Positions 36,367 to 45,793 are shown, counted from the stretch's first letter. The stretch: DNA of 64,000 nt from Sphingomonas melonis (GCF_013409985.1 NZ_JACCBY010000003.1:248001-312000); one strand, 5' to 3'. Translations and numbers: made by a program. The notes: generated by a model not told the origin, from the letters alone.

Positions 36367-37863
36367 ATGTCTGAAGCTGCCATCGCGTTGAATCGGTTCG
36401 GTTTAGGTACGCGGGCGGACGAGTCGCCACCCGCCGACCCGCATCGCTGGCTCACCCTGCAACTCGAGTCCTACCAGCCCGCACCACCCCCGACGGCCAC
36501 TGCGCCGACCAGCGCCAAGGTGTCGGCGGATGTCGCTGCCTATCAAGCGGCGCAACGTATGATGCGCAAGGCGCCCGCCCCGGCCGCCGCTGCCCCGCCG
36601 GCACCCATGCCCGCCGCGCCGGCATCGACCACCGCACCGGCTATGGTGTCCCCGTCCGCCCCCGCGGCCGACCCGCAGCGCGACGCCCGCCAGCAGGCGC
36701 TCGACGCGACCCAGCATGCCCTGCAACAGGATTATGTCGACCTGATCGGCGCCCGTACCGGCGCCGCCCTGACGACCGCGACGCCGTTCGCCGAACGGCT
36801 GGTCTGGTTCTGGTCGAATCACTTCGCCGTCTCGGCGGACAAGTCCGAGCTGGCCGGCCTGTCCGGCACGCTGGAGATGGAGGCGATCCGGCCGCACGTC
36901 ATGGGCCGCTTCGCCGATATGCTGTTCGCGGTCGAGCGGCATCCGGCGATGCTGCTCTACCTCGATCAGGCGGTCTCGGTCGGTCCCGACAGCCCGCTCG
37001 GCGCGAAGGTCGCCGCGCGCGGCCAGCGCAAGGTCGGGCTCAACGAGAATCTGGCGCGCGAGATCATGGAATTGCACACGCTCGGCGTGCGCACCGGCTA
37101 TACCCAGGCCGACGTCACCGAATTCGCCCGTGCGATGACCGGCTGGACGGTCGGCGTGATCGGCGGTGGCGCGGGCGCGCGCTTCGTCACCGCGCGGCCG
37201 CCGGGCAGCTTCGCCTTCGTCCCCGACATCCATCAGCCCGGCGCGCGTACCATCCTCGGCAAGACCTATCCGCCCGGCGAGGAGGATCAGGCGCAGGCGG
37301 CGCTCGCCGACTTCGCGGTCCACCCGGCGACCGCGCGGCATGTCGCGACCAAGCTCGCCCGCCATTTCGCCGGCGACACGCCGCCGCCGGCGATGGTCGC
37401 GCGGCTGGAGAAGGCGTTCCGTCGCTCGGGGGGCGATCTGCCCACCGTCTACCGCGCGCTGATCGCCTCGCCGGAGGCGTGGCGGCCCGCGCCCGCCAAG
37501 TTCAAGACGCCGTGGGAATGGACCGTCTCCTCCTATCGCGCGCTCGGCCTCGCCGACGTCAAGCCGCAGGCGGTGCAGGGGCTGCTCAACCAATTGGGCC
37601 AGCCGATGTGGAAGCCGGGCCAGCCGATCGGCTATGACGACACCGCGCCGAGCTGGGCCGGGCCGGATGCGGTGATGCGCCGCGTCGAGGCGGCGGAGCG
37701 GCTCGCCGCCCGATCGGCGCGGACGATCGACGCGCGCGCGCTGGCGCCGCGGCTGTTCCCCGACGCGCTGACGCCCGCCACCGGCCAGGCGCTCGCCCGC
37801 GCCGAAAGCCCGGGGCAGGCGCTCGCGCTGCTGCTCGTCTCGCCCGAAATGATGCGGAGGTAA
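36367..37863 (+). CDS. DUF1800 family protein
   Basis: 498-residue protein with the DUF1800 start SEAAIALNRFGLGTRADE. The core shows FAERLVWFWSNHFAVSADK, RFADMLFAVERHPAMLLYLD, GLNENLAREIMELHTLGV, YTQADVTEFARAMTGWTV and VATKLARHFAGDTPPPAMV. An Ala/Pro-rich insertion lies at about 70-110. There is no obvious signal peptide. DUF1800 genes nearly always sit next to a DUF1501 gene, as here (4 nt apart), and the pair is thought to act in the envelope. Biochemical function is unknown. I use ATG 36367, where the family N-terminus begins. Confidence 0.9.
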   Translation: MSEAAIALNRFGLGTRADESPPADPHRWLTLQLESYQPAPPPTATAPTSAKVSADVAAYQAAQRMMRKAPAPAAAAPPAPMPAAPASTTAPAMVSPSAPAADPQRDARQQALDATQHALQQDYVDLIGARTGAALTTATPFAERLVWFWSNHFAVSADKSELAGLSGTLEMEAIRPHVMGRFADMLFAVERHPAMLLYLDQAVSVGPDSPLGAKVAARGQRKVGLNENLAREIMELHTLGVRTGYTQADVTEFARAMTGWTVGVIGGGAGARFVTARPPGSFAFVPDIHQPGARTILGKTYPPGEEDQAQAALADFAVHPATARHVATKLARHFAGDTPPPAMVARLEKAFRRSGGDLPTVYRALIASPEAWRPAPAKFKTPWEWTVSSYRALGLADVKPQAVQGLLNQLGQPMWKPGQPIGYDDTAPSWAGPDAVMRRVEAAERLAARSARTIDARALAPRLFPDALTPATGQALARAESPGQALALLLVSPEMMRR

Positions 37864-37867
37864 GATC

Positions 37868-39016
37868 ATGGATCGTCGCTCCTTCCTCGCCGCCGGCGGC
37901 CTCGGCCTGCTCGGCACCTTCGCGCCGCGCATGGCCTTCGCCAGGGCGGCCACGGCCAAGCGCTTCGTTTTCATCATCCAGCGCGGTGCCGCCGACGGGC
38001 TCGGCACGATCGGTCCGGTCGGCGACCCCGCCTTCGTCGGCGCGCGCGGCGAACTGGCCGCCGACCTGACCGCCGGCACCAAGCTCGACGCGATGTTCTC
38101 GCTCCACCCGGCGATGGCCAATGCCGCGGCGCTCTATGCCAAGGGGCAGGCGTTGTTCGCTCACGCCGTCGCCTCGCCCTATCGCGATCGCTCGCATTTC
38201 GACGGCCAGAACGTGCTCGAGACCGGGGGCGCCGGCGCCTACCAGCTCAAGGACGGCTGGATGAACCGCCTGCTCGGCGTCGTGCCGACCGACGACGCCA
38301 AGGCGATCGCGATCGCCGCCACCGTGCCGGTGGCGCTGCGGGGCGCGCACGAGGTGGCGAGCTATGCGCCCTCGTCGCTGCCCGATGCCTCGGACGATTT
38401 GCTCGCGCGGGTGACGCAGCTCTATCAGGGCGACGCGCAGCTGCACGGCCTGTGGAACGAGGCATTGCAGACGCGCCAGCTCACCGGCGACCTCGCCCGC
38501 GACAATGGCCGCAACGCCGCGGCGACGGGCGCGCTGGCGGCGCGGCTGCTCGCGCCGGTGAACGGCGCGCGGATCGCGACGATCGAGACCGGCGGCTGGG
38601 ACACGCACGCCGGCCAGCGCGGCCGGCTGGCGACGCAGCTCAAGGGGCTCGACGCGATGATCGGTGCGCTTCAGACGGGGCTCGGCCCGGTGTGGGACGA
38701 CACGCTGGTGCTGGTCGCGACCGAATTCGGCCGCACCGTCGCGATCAACGGCACCGGCGGCACCGACCACGGCACCGGCACCGCGGCGATGCTGTTCGGC
38801 GGCGCGGTGAAGGGCGGCCGCGTCTTCGCCGACTGGCCCGGCCTCGCCACCGCCAACCTCTACGAGGCCCGCGACCTCAAGCCGACCACGCCGCTCGACG
38901 CCTTCATCGGCGGCGCCGTCGCCGACCATTTCGCGGTCGAGCCACCGCGCGCGATGGCGGCGCTGTTCCCGGCGAGCGCCCGGACGGCGGCGATCGAGGG
39001 GCTGCTGCGGGTGTGA
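37868..39016 (+). CDS. DUF1501 family protein, Tat-exported
   Basis: 382-residue protein starting MDRRSFLAAGGLGLLGTFAP, a twin-arginine signal peptide with the RRSFL motif, cleaved after AFARA. The DUF1501 domain (sulfatase/alkaline phosphatase-like) shows FVFIIQRGAADGLGTIGPVG, LHPAMANAAALYAKGQALF, SHFDGQNVLETG, GGWDTHAGQRGRLATQLKGL and EFGRTVAINGTGGTDHGTGT, whose Asp/His residues resemble metal ligands. Partner of the DUF1800 gene just upstream. Export probably uses the tatABC products encoded 5 kb downstream. Substrate unknown. Confidence 0.9.
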   Translation: MDRRSFLAAGGLGLLGTFAPRMAFARAATAKRFVFIIQRGAADGLGTIGPVGDPAFVGARGELAADLTAGTKLDAMFSLHPAMANAAALYAKGQALFAHAVASPYRDRSHFDGQNVLETGGAGAYQLKDGWMNRLLGVVPTDDAKAIAIAATVPVALRGAHEVASYAPSSLPDASDDLLARVTQLYQGDAQLHGLWNEALQTRQLTGDLARDNGRNAAATGALAARLLAPVNGARIATIETGGWDTHAGQRGRLATQLKGLDAMIGALQTGLGPVWDDTLVLVATEFGRTVAINGTGGTDHGTGTAAMLFGGAVKGGRVFADWPGLATANLYEARDLKPTTPLDAFIGGAVADHFAVEPPRAMAALFPASARTAAIEGLLRV

Positions 39017-39211
39017 CGCGCCCCGCGCAGGCGGCAGCTCCCCGGTGCGGGACCATCGTCGAGGCTGATCGGACGAGGACCTTGCTACAAGGGCCTATCC
39101 CCGCCCGCTGTCCACATCCGGCATCGCTGCTACACCGGCGGCGACCGTGGCGGGCTGGCTCTTCAGGGGAAACGGAAGGGGTCCATCTTGTCCATGTTGC
39201 GCCGCAGCCAT

Positions 39212-39240
39212 TTGAACCTGCCCCGCTTGTAAGCTAGGGC
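39212..39240 (+). promoter_or_regulatory. Candidate promoter of argS
   Basis: TTGAAC (39212-39217) and TAGGGC (39235-39240) are separated by 17 nt. The -35 is close to consensus; the -10 is poor, as is common in GC-rich alphaproteobacteria. It lies 26 nt before the argS ATG. The rest of the 250-base gap upstream shows nothing recognisable. Confidence 0.4.
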
Positions 39241-39266
39241 AGGGGACTTTCGCCGAACGGACGCCC

Positions 39267-40991
39267 ATGACGCTTTACACCCGCTTTGCCGCGCATGTCG
39301 CCGCGGCCCTCGATACCCTCGTCGCCGCCGGCACGCTGCCTGCCGACCTCGACCGCAAGAACGTGACGGTCGAGCCGCCGCGCGACGCCAGCCACGGCGA
39401 TCTCGCCACCAATGCGGCGATGGTCCTCGCCAAACCCGCCAAGCTCAACCCGCGCGCGCTCGGCGAGGCGCTCGCCGCCGAACTGGCGAAGCTGGACGAC
39501 GTCGCCGAGGCGAGCGTCGCCGGCCCCGGCTTCATCAATTTGCGCCTCACTGATGCCGCGTGGCGCGACGAACTCGCGCAGATTCAGGCGGCGGGCGACG
39601 ATTACGGCCGCTCAACGCAGGGGCAGGGGATCACCGTCAACGTCGAGTACGTGTCGGCCAATCCGACCGGCCCGATGCACATGGGCCATTGCCGCGGTGC
39701 GGTCGTCGGCGATGCACTCGCCGCGCTGCTCGAATATGCCGGCCACACGGTGATCCGCGAATATTACGTCAATGATGCCGGCGGCCAGGTCGACGTGCTC
39801 GCCCGCTCGGCGCACCTGCGCTATCGCGAGGCGCTCGGCGAGACGATCGAAATCCCCGAGGGCCTGTACCCCGGCGATTATCTCGTCCCGGTCGGCAAGG
39901 AGCTCGCCGCGGAGTTCGGCGACCGCTACGTCGGCGCGCCGGAGAGCGAATGGCTGGCGCTGTTCCGCACCCGCGCGGTCGCGGCGATGCTGGTGATGAT
40001 CCGCGCGGATCTCGCGCTGCTCGGCATCCACCACGACCTGTTCTCGTCCGAGGCGGAGTTGCAGGCGGCCGGCAAGCCCGAGGCGGCCGAGGCGGAGCTG
40101 CGCGCGCGCGGCCTCGTCTATGACGGCGTGCTCGAAGCCCCCAAGGGCGAGACGCCCGAGGATTGGGAGCCGGTCGAGCTGCCGCTGTTCCGCTCCAGCC
40201 AGTTCGGCGACGATCAGGACCGGCCGATCAAGAAGTCGAACGGCCAATGGACCTATTTCGGCGCCGATCTCGCCTATCACTTCCAGAAGAGCCAGACCGC
40301 CGACCAGCTCATCGACATCTGGGGCGCCGACCATGCCGGCACCGTCAAGCGCATCCAGGCCGCGGTCGCCGCGCTGACCGGCGGCAAGACGCGCTTCGAC
40401 GTCAAGCTCGTCCAGATGGTGCGGCTGCTGCGCGGCGGCGAACCGGTCAAGATGTCGAAGCGGGCGGGCAATTTCGTCACGCTCGCCGACGTGGTGCGCG
40501 AGGTCGGCAAGGATGTCGTCCGCTTCACCATGCTGACCCGCCGCTCCGACGCACAGATGGACTTCGACTTCGCCAAGGTGGTCGAGGCGTCGAAGGACAA
40601 TCCGGTCTTCTACGTCCAATATGCCCATGCCCGCGTCGCCTCGCTGCATCGCCGTGCCGAGGAAGCGGGGATCGCGGCGCGTGATGCCGACCTGTCCCGG
40701 CTTGATACGGAGGAGCTCGCGCTGGTGAAGCTCGCGGCGCAATTCCCGCGCATCGTCGAAACCGCCGCCACGGCGCGCGAACCGCATAGAATTGCCTTTT
40801 ATCTGTATGACTTAGCTGCTGCCTTCCATGCGCTCTGGAATGTCGGTAACGACCGGCCGGACCGCCGCTTCCTGGTGGTCGACGACCATGATGCCACCGC
40901 CGCGCGTCTGTTCTTGGCGACGGCGATCGCGCAGATTATCCGTAACGGGCTCAGCATCATGGGTGTGGTCGCGGTTTCGGAGATGAAGTGA
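39267..40991 (+). CDS. argS: Arginyl-tRNA synthetase
   Basis: 574-residue class I aminoacyl-tRNA synthetase charging tRNA-Arg. It has the N-terminal Add1 domain (VEPPRDASHGDLATNAAMVL), the HIGH-equivalent PTGPMHMGHCRGAVVGDAL (about residue 135), the AWTYFGADLAYH-type stretch (QWTYFGADLAYHFQK) and the KMSK-like EPVKMSKRAGNFVTL (about 398). The C-terminal anticodon-binding helical domain ends in a family-typical LAAAFHALWN and LSIMGV. The stop overlaps the ATG of the next gene (TGATG). Confidence 0.96.
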   Translation: MTLYTRFAAHVAAALDTLVAAGTLPADLDRKNVTVEPPRDASHGDLATNAAMVLAKPAKLNPRALGEALAAELAKLDDVAEASVAGPGFINLRLTDAAWRDELAQIQAAGDDYGRSTQGQGITVNVEYVSANPTGPMHMGHCRGAVVGDALAALLEYAGHTVIREYYVNDAGGQVDVLARSAHLRYREALGETIEIPEGLYPGDYLVPVGKELAAEFGDRYVGAPESEWLALFRTRAVAAMLVMIRADLALLGIHHDLFSSEAELQAAGKPEAAEAELRARGLVYDGVLEAPKGETPEDWEPVELPLFRSSQFGDDQDRPIKKSNGQWTYFGADLAYHFQKSQTADQLIDIWGADHAGTVKRIQAAVAALTGGKTRFDVKLVQMVRLLRGGEPVKMSKRAGNFVTLADVVREVGKDVVRFTMLTRRSDAQMDFDFAKVVEASKDNPVFYVQYAHARVASLHRRAEEAGIAARDADLSRLDTEELALVKLAAQFPRIVETAATAREPHRIAFYLYDLAAAFHALWNVGNDRPDRRFLVVDDHDATAARLFLATAIAQIIRNGLSIMGVVAVSEMK

Positions 40992-41710
40992 TGGCGGACG
41001 GACTGGATCTGCGCGACGAGGACCGGCTGCCGTGGCTCGAAACCGTCGAGCCCGACGAGGAACAGGGCGCGCCGATCGGGAAGACGATCGCGCTGGTCGT
41101 CATCGGCCTCGCCGTGCTCGCCGCGATCATCTTCGGCATCTACAAGCTCCAGACCCGCGCCAGCGCCGACGGCCAGCTGATCGCCGCGCCGGAGGGCGAC
41201 TATAAGGTCAAGCCGGACGATCCCGGCGGCCTGAAGGTGAAGGGCGAGGGCGATGCCGCGATCGCGACCAGCGCGGGCAAGGCGGGCAACGGCTCGATCG
41301 ATCTCAGCGCGGTGCCGGAAAAGCCGATCGACGGCCATCGCGTGGCGCCGACCGCCAAGCCGGCCGGCACCGGCGGCAGCAACGCGGTCGCGCAGGTGCC
41401 CGCGTCGAGCGGCAAGCTTGTCGCCGCGCAGCCGGTCAGCGTCCAGCGCCGGCCGGCCGCCGATGCCGGCGCCAGCGGCTCGCTGGTCCAGCTCGGCGCC
41501 TATCCGACCGAGGCGCTGGCGAACGGCGCCTGGGACACGTTCTCCAAGCGGTTCAGCTACCTCGCGCCGCTCGGCAAGTCGGTGCAATCGGTCGCCATCG
41601 GCGGCCGCACCCTCTACCGCCTGCGCGTCAACGCCGGCAGCGCCAACCAGGCGGCCGACATCTGCGGCCGGCTGCGCGTGGCGGGCGAAAGCTGCTTCGT
41701 CGCAAGCTGA
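40991..41710 (+). CDS. SPOR domain membrane protein
   Basis: 239-residue bitopic protein. It has an acidic cytoplasmic start (LDLRDEDRLPWLETVEPDEE), one transmembrane helix (about 36-55, TIALVVIGLAVLAAIIFGIY), a Gly/Ala-rich linker and a C-terminal SPOR domain (about 163-237) containing SLVQLGAYPTEALANGAW and LYRLRVNAGSANQAADICGR. SPOR domains bind denuded glycan at the septum. Its coupling to argS and position before nagZ, scpA and scpB is a conserved alphaproteobacterial arrangement. Two cysteines at the end (DICGR, ESCFV) could pair in the periplasm. Confidence 0.88.
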   Translation: MADGLDLRDEDRLPWLETVEPDEEQGAPIGKTIALVVIGLAVLAAIIFGIYKLQTRASADGQLIAAPEGDYKVKPDDPGGLKVKGEGDAAIATSAGKAGNGSIDLSAVPEKPIDGHRVAPTAKPAGTGGSNAVAQVPASSGKLVAAQPVSVQRRPAADAGASGSLVQLGAYPTEALANGAWDTFSKRFSYLAPLGKSVQSVAIGGRTLYRLRVNAGSANQAADICGRLRVAGESCFVAS

Positions 41711-41731
41711 GGCGGGGAGGCCTATCCCCCC

Positions 41732-41837
41732 GTCACCCCGGGCTTGTCCCGGGGTCCACTCTGCGGCGAGGCGCGCAGCCTGAGCCTCCTGCCATTCCCC
41801 CGCGGCCCAGTGGACCCCGGAACGAGTCCGGGGTGAC
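41732..41837. repeat. Palindromic repeat before nagZ (family A)
   Basis: Arms at 41732-41759 and 41810-41837 are inverted, nearly identical to the murG-murC copy. The left arm has GGCTTGTCCC in place of GACTCGTTCC. The centre begins with the same CTCTGCGGCGAGG. Nothing else is seen in the remaining gap to nagZ. Confidence 0.8.
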
Positions 41838-41960
41838 GGATTGTTCGGGGAAAGCGATCGAGCCTCATCGCCGCGACCCAATGCGATTGCCCTGCCCGTC
41901 GGGGGCGGACACAGGCCACCAACCCTCGCATCTTGCGCATACCCGCGCTAACCGTGCGGC

Positions 41961-42962
41961 ATGAAGCCCGTCATCTTCGGCATCGCCGGTCTCGCCCTCA
42001 CTCCCGACGAACGCGCCTTTTTCACCGAGGCGGAGCCGGCCGGCTACATCCTCTTCAAGCGCAATATCCGCGATCGCGCGCAGGTCCGCGCGCTCACCGA
42101 TTCCCTCCGCGACCTGTCCGGCCGCGCCGACCTGCCGATCCTCATCGACCAGGAGGGCGGCCGCGTCGCCCGCATGGGGCCGCCGGAATGGCCCGCCTTT
42201 CCCGCCGGCCCCGCGTTCGCCGCGCTCTACGAGACCGCGCCGATGTCGGCGATCCAGGCGATGCGCGCCAATGGCCAGGCGCTCGGCCTGATGCTCGCCG
42301 AGGTCGGCATCACCGTCGATTGCGCCCCGATCATCGACGTCGCCCAGCCCGACACCACCGAGGCGATCACCTGCCGCACCTACGGATCGGAGCCGATGCA
42401 GGTCGCCGCGCTCGGCCGCGCGATGCTGGAGGGGCTGGCGGCCGGTGGCGTCGTCGGCGTGGTCAAGCACATGCCGGGTCACGGCCGCGCGCGGGTCGAC
42501 AGCCATCATCTCCTCCCCACCGTCACCGCCAGCGCGGCGGAGCTCGAGGTCGATCTCGAACCCTTCCGCACGCTCGCGCAGGCGCCGATGGGGATGACCT
42601 CGCACATCGTCTTCGACGCATGGGATCGCGAGCGGCCGGCGACGCTGTCGCCGCTGGTCATCGAAAAGGTGATCCGCGGGGCGATCGGCTTCGACGGGCT
42701 GCTGATGACCGACGACATCGACATGAAGGCGCTCTCCGGCACCGCGGGCGAGAAGGCGGCGGGAGCAATCGCCGCCGGTTGCGACCTCGTGCTCGATTGC
42801 TGGGCGCGAATGGACGAGATGATCGAGATCGCCGGGCGGCTCGGCCCGATCGGCGACGCCGCCCGCGCGCGTCTCGACCGTGCCATGGCGAGTGTCGGCG
42901 CGCCCGCAGGCGATGTCGATGACCTGATCGCAACGCGCGACGCCTTCCTCGCTCTGGTCTGA
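41961..42962 (+). CDS. nagZ: Beta-N-acetylhexosaminidase
   Basis: 333-residue GH3 enzyme that removes GlcNAc from anhydro-muropeptides in cytoplasmic wall recycling. It shows PILIDQEGGRVARMGPPEWP and the diagnostic histidine loop VVKHMPGHGRARVDSHH (about residues 170-186), where H and D form the unusual acid/base dyad. The nucleophile region is LLMTDDIDMKAL (about 250). There is no signal peptide, as expected. The stop codon overlaps the scpA ATG by one base, starting the nagZ-scpAB-tatABC run. Confidence 0.93.
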   Translation: MKPVIFGIAGLALTPDERAFFTEAEPAGYILFKRNIRDRAQVRALTDSLRDLSGRADLPILIDQEGGRVARMGPPEWPAFPAGPAFAALYETAPMSAIQAMRANGQALGLMLAEVGITVDCAPIIDVAQPDTTEAITCRTYGSEPMQVAALGRAMLEGLAAGGVVGVVKHMPGHGRARVDSHHLLPTVTASAAELEVDLEPFRTLAQAPMGMTSHIVFDAWDRERPATLSPLVIEKVIRGAIGFDGLLMTDDIDMKALSGTAGEKAAGAIAAGCDLVLDCWARMDEMIEIAGRLGPIGDAARARLDRAMASVGAPAGDVDDLIATRDAFLALV

Positions 42963-43687
42963 TGGCCGAATCCGAACAGCTCACGCTCGATCTGGAGGGG
43001 TGGGAAGGGCCGCTCGACCTGCTGCTGACGCTCGCGCGCGCGCAGAAGGTCGATCTGCGCAAGCTGTCAATCCTCGCGCTCGTCGAGCAATATCTGCGCT
43101 TCATCCAGCAGCGCCAGACGCTGCAACTGGAGGTCGCCGCCGATTATCTCGTGATGGCGGCGTGGCTCGCCTATCTCAAATCGGCGCTGCTGCTGCCGCG
43201 CGATCCCGAGCAGGAGCCGGACCCCGAGGAACTGGCGCTGCGGCTGCAATTGCGGCTGGAACGGCTCGCCGCGATGCGCGAGGCGGGCGCGCGGCTGATG
43301 GCACGCAACCGGCTCGGCCGCGACGTGTTCGTGCGGTCCGCGCCCGAGGGGCTGCGGACGATCCGCCACGCCCGCTGGCATGCCGAGATCTACGATCTCA
43401 TCTCCGCTTACGGGCGGGTCAGCGCGCGTACCCGGCCGGTGATGCATGTCGTCGCCGATCGTGAGGTGATGACGCTGGAAGCGGCGCTGGAGCGTGTCTC
43501 GCGGCTGATCGGCATCGAGCTCGACTGGGCGACGCTGGAGAGCTTCCTGCCCGACGGCTCCGGCCGGCTGCGCAAGTCGGCGCTCGCCTCCTCGTTCCTC
43601 GCCGCGCTCGAACTCGCCAAACAGGGGCGGGTGGAGTTGCGCCAGCAGGCGCCGTTCGCGCCGCTCTACCTGCGGGCGCTGCGATGA
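42962..43687 (+). CDS. scpA: Segregation and condensation protein A
   Basis: 241-residue kleisin that bridges the SMC heads with ScpB for chromosome compaction. The N-terminal half carries GPLDLLLTLARAQKVDLRKL, VEQYLRFIQQRQTLQLEVA and DYLVMAAWLAYLKSALLLP. The C-terminal winged-helix part includes LASSFLAALELAKQGRVEL and ends APLYLRALR. Length is typical. Its stop overlaps the scpB ATG (ATGA). Confidence 0.93.
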   Translation: MAESEQLTLDLEGWEGPLDLLLTLARAQKVDLRKLSILALVEQYLRFIQQRQTLQLEVAADYLVMAAWLAYLKSALLLPRDPEQEPDPEELALRLQLRLERLAAMREAGARLMARNRLGRDVFVRSAPEGLRTIRHARWHAEIYDLISAYGRVSARTRPVMHVVADREVMTLEAALERVSRLIGIELDWATLESFLPDGSGRLRKSALASSFLAALELAKQGRVELRQQAPFAPLYLRALR

Positions 43688-44262
43688 CCCCGCCGGACGA
43701 TGGCGTGCGCGCGGTCGAGGCGCTGCTGTTCGCCGCTGCCGAGCCGCTCACCGTCGATTCGATCCGCGCCTATGTCGGCAAGGTCGATGTGCGCGCGGTG
43801 CTCGCCCGGCTCGAGCAGGATTATGCCGGCCGCGGCATCGTCCTGGTCCGTCGCGGCGACCGCTGGCATTTCGAGACCGCGCCCGATCTCGCCCATCTGC
43901 TGCGCCGCGACCGCGAGGAGGTGCGGCGGCTCAGCCGCGCCGGCATCGAGACGCTGGCGATCATCGCCTATCACGAGCCCGTGACCCGCGCCGAGATCGA
44001 GGCGATCCGCGGCGTCGCGACGGCGAAGGGCACGCTCGACGTGCTCATGGAGGCGGGCTGGGTGCGGCCGGCGGGCCGCCGCGAACTGCCCGGCCGGCCG
44101 CTGATGTATGCCACCACCCCGGGCTTCCTCAGCCATTTCGGCCTGGAAAGCCGCCGTGACCTGCCCGGTGTCGAGGATCTGCGCGCCGCCGGCCTGCTCG
44201 ATCCCGTCGACCTCGCGCTGGAGGAAGCTTTGGTGGTGGCAAAGGACGGCGATAGCGATTAG
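43684..44262 (+). CDS. scpB: Segregation and condensation protein B
   Basis: 192-residue protein made of two winged-helix domains, partner of ScpA in the SMC complex. Conserved stretches are RAVEALLFAAAEPLTVDSIR, WHFETAPDLAHLLR, SRAGIETLAIIAYHEPVTRAE and GRPLMYATTPGFLSHFGLES. It is coupled to scpA; tatA follows 27 nt later. Confidence 0.93.
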   Translation: MTPPDDGVRAVEALLFAAAEPLTVDSIRAYVGKVDVRAVLARLEQDYAGRGIVLVRRGDRWHFETAPDLAHLLRRDREEVRRLSRAGIETLAIIAYHEPVTRAEIEAIRGVATAKGTLDVLMEAGWVRPAGRRELPGRPLMYATTPGFLSHFGLESRRDLPGVEDLRAAGLLDPVDLALEEALVVAKDGDSD

Positions 44263-44289
44263 ATAAGGCTGCATTCTAGGAGATAAGCC

Positions 44290-44529
44290 ATGGGCAGCTT
44301 CAGCCCGATCCATCTGCTCGTTCTTGCGGTCGTCGCGATCCTGCTGCTCGGCGGCGGCCGATTCTCCAGCCTGATGGGCGATGTCGCCAAGGGCGTGAAG
44401 AATTTCAAAAAGGGCATGGCCGAAGAGGACCATGACACGACGACCAAGCCGGCGCCGCGCATCGAGGCGCAGAAGGCGGCCGAGCCCGCGTTCGATCGCG
44501 ACGGCGAGCGCGTCCGCGAAGACCGCTAA
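44290..44529 (+). CDS. tatA: Twin-arginine translocase subunit TatA
   Basis: 79-residue protein with the TatA start MGSFSPIHLLVLAVVAILLL (transmembrane helix about 7-21). An FG-like hinge (GGGRFSSLMGD) and an amphipathic helix (VAKGVKNFKKGMAEED) follow, then a charged tail. It forms the size-variable pore for folded proteins. AGGAGATAAGCC before the ATG is a good ribosome-binding site. Confidence 0.93.
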   Translation: MGSFSPIHLLVLAVVAILLLGGGRFSSLMGDVAKGVKNFKKGMAEEDHDTTTKPAPRIEAQKAAEPAFDRDGERVREDR

Positions 44530-44559
44530 GCTGCGCCCTTCAGATAGTCACGGCATCCG

Positions 44560-44937
44560 ATGTTCGGCGTAGATTCTTCCGAATTCCTGCTAATCGCCGT
44601 CGTCGCGCTGCTCGTTATCGGGCCTAAGGACCTGCCGAAGGCGATGCGGGTCGTCGGCTATTGGGTCGGCAAGGCGCGGGGAGTCAGCCGCTCGTTTCGG
44701 CAAGGCTTCGACAACATGGTCCGTGAAGCCGAGCTGGAAGAGATGGAGAAGCGCTGGGCGGCCGAGAATGCGCGGATCATGGCGGAGCATCCCGCCACGT
44801 CCGAGGCTGAATCCGTTGCCGCTGCCGAGCCGGTCGCGGCTGTGGACCATGACGCGCCGGTGATGGTCGAGAAGCCCGCGGTTTCGCCGGCACCCGACCA
44901 TCGGCCTGTGGTCCAGACGGATATCACCCCGTCATGA
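44560..44937 (+). CDS. tatB: Twin-arginine translocase subunit TatB
   Basis: 125-residue TatB. The start MFGVDSSEFLLIAVVALLVI has the transmembrane helix with the conserved glutamate (residue 8), then GPKDLPKAMRVVGYWVGKAR and a long amphipathic helix (SFRQGFDNMVREAELEEMEK). The C-terminal tail is Ala/Glu/Pro-rich. It recognises Tat substrates together with TatC. The stop overlaps tatC (ATGA). Confidence 0.93.
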   Translation: MFGVDSSEFLLIAVVALLVIGPKDLPKAMRVVGYWVGKARGVSRSFRQGFDNMVREAELEEMEKRWAAENARIMAEHPATSEAESVAAAEPVAAVDHDAPVMVEKPAVSPAPDHRPVVQTDITPS

Positions 44938-45719
44938 GCGGCATGGATATGGAAGACGAGATCGACGCCAGCCGCGCGCCGTTGCTCGACCATCTCATCG
45001 AACTGCGTCGGCGCCTGCTATACTGTATCGCAGCCGTGGTCGTGGCGTTCGGCGTCAGTTACTGGTTCGCGGAGGACATCTTCGGCTTTCTGGTCCAGCC
45101 GTTGCTGCATGCCGGGCAGAAGACGGTCATCTACACCCAGCTTTTCGAGGCCTTCCTCGTCAAGGTGAAGGTCGCCTTCTTTGCGGCGATGATGATCGCC
45201 TTTCCGATCATCGCCAACCAATTGTGGCAATTCGTCGCGCCCGGTCTGTATCGTCAGGAAAAGCGTGCCTTGCTGCCGTTTCTGCTGGCGACGCCGCTGC
45301 TCTTCATATCGGGTGCCGCGCTCGCTTATTACATGGCGATACCGATGGCGCTGCACTTCCTGCTCGGTTTCCAGGGCGACGTAGGCGGTGTCCACCAACA
45401 GGCGCTTCCCGCGATCGGCAATTACCTATCGATCGTCATGCAGTTCCTGTTTGCGTTCGGGCTCGCCTTCCTGCTGCCGGTGCTGCTGATGCTGCTCGAA
45501 CGGGCCGGGATCGTCACCCGCAAGCAGCTCATTGGTGCACGCCGGTATGCCATCGTCGGCGCAACCGCGATCGCCGCAGTGCTGACGCCGCCGGACCTGA
45601 TGAGCCAGGTGCTGCTCGCCGTGCCGCTGATCCTGCTCTACGAAATCGCCATCATCGGCATCTGGTTCACCGAGCGCAAGCGCTCGAAGAATGCCGCTAG
45701 CGAAGTGGTCAAAGCCTGA
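44934..45719 (+). CDS. tatC: Twin-arginine translocase subunit TatC
   Basis: 261-residue six-helix membrane protein, the RR-signal receptor. It shows DEIDASRAPLLDHLIELRRR at the N-terminus, with the conserved HLxELR. FEAFLVKVKVAFFAAMMIAF, WQFVAPGLYRQEKRALLPF, and FGLAFLLPVLLMLLERAG complete the signature, followed by ATAIAAVLTPPDLMSQ. The most likely local client is the DUF1501 protein with an RR signal. Confidence 0.95.
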   Translation: MSGMDMEDEIDASRAPLLDHLIELRRRLLYCIAAVVVAFGVSYWFAEDIFGFLVQPLLHAGQKTVIYTQLFEAFLVKVKVAFFAAMMIAFPIIANQLWQFVAPGLYRQEKRALLPFLLATPLLFISGAALAYYMAIPMALHFLLGFQGDVGGVHQQALPAIGNYLSIVMQFLFAFGLAFLLPVLLMLLERAGIVTRKQLIGARRYAIVGATAIAAVLTPPDLMSQVLLAVPLILLYEIAIIGIWFTERKRSKNAASEVVKA

Positions 45720-45793
45720 TCTTTCCTGTGACGGAGCGGCTCGGCGCCAAATGGGCGTTTGACGAACTGCTGCTCACGCCATGGCACAGACAC

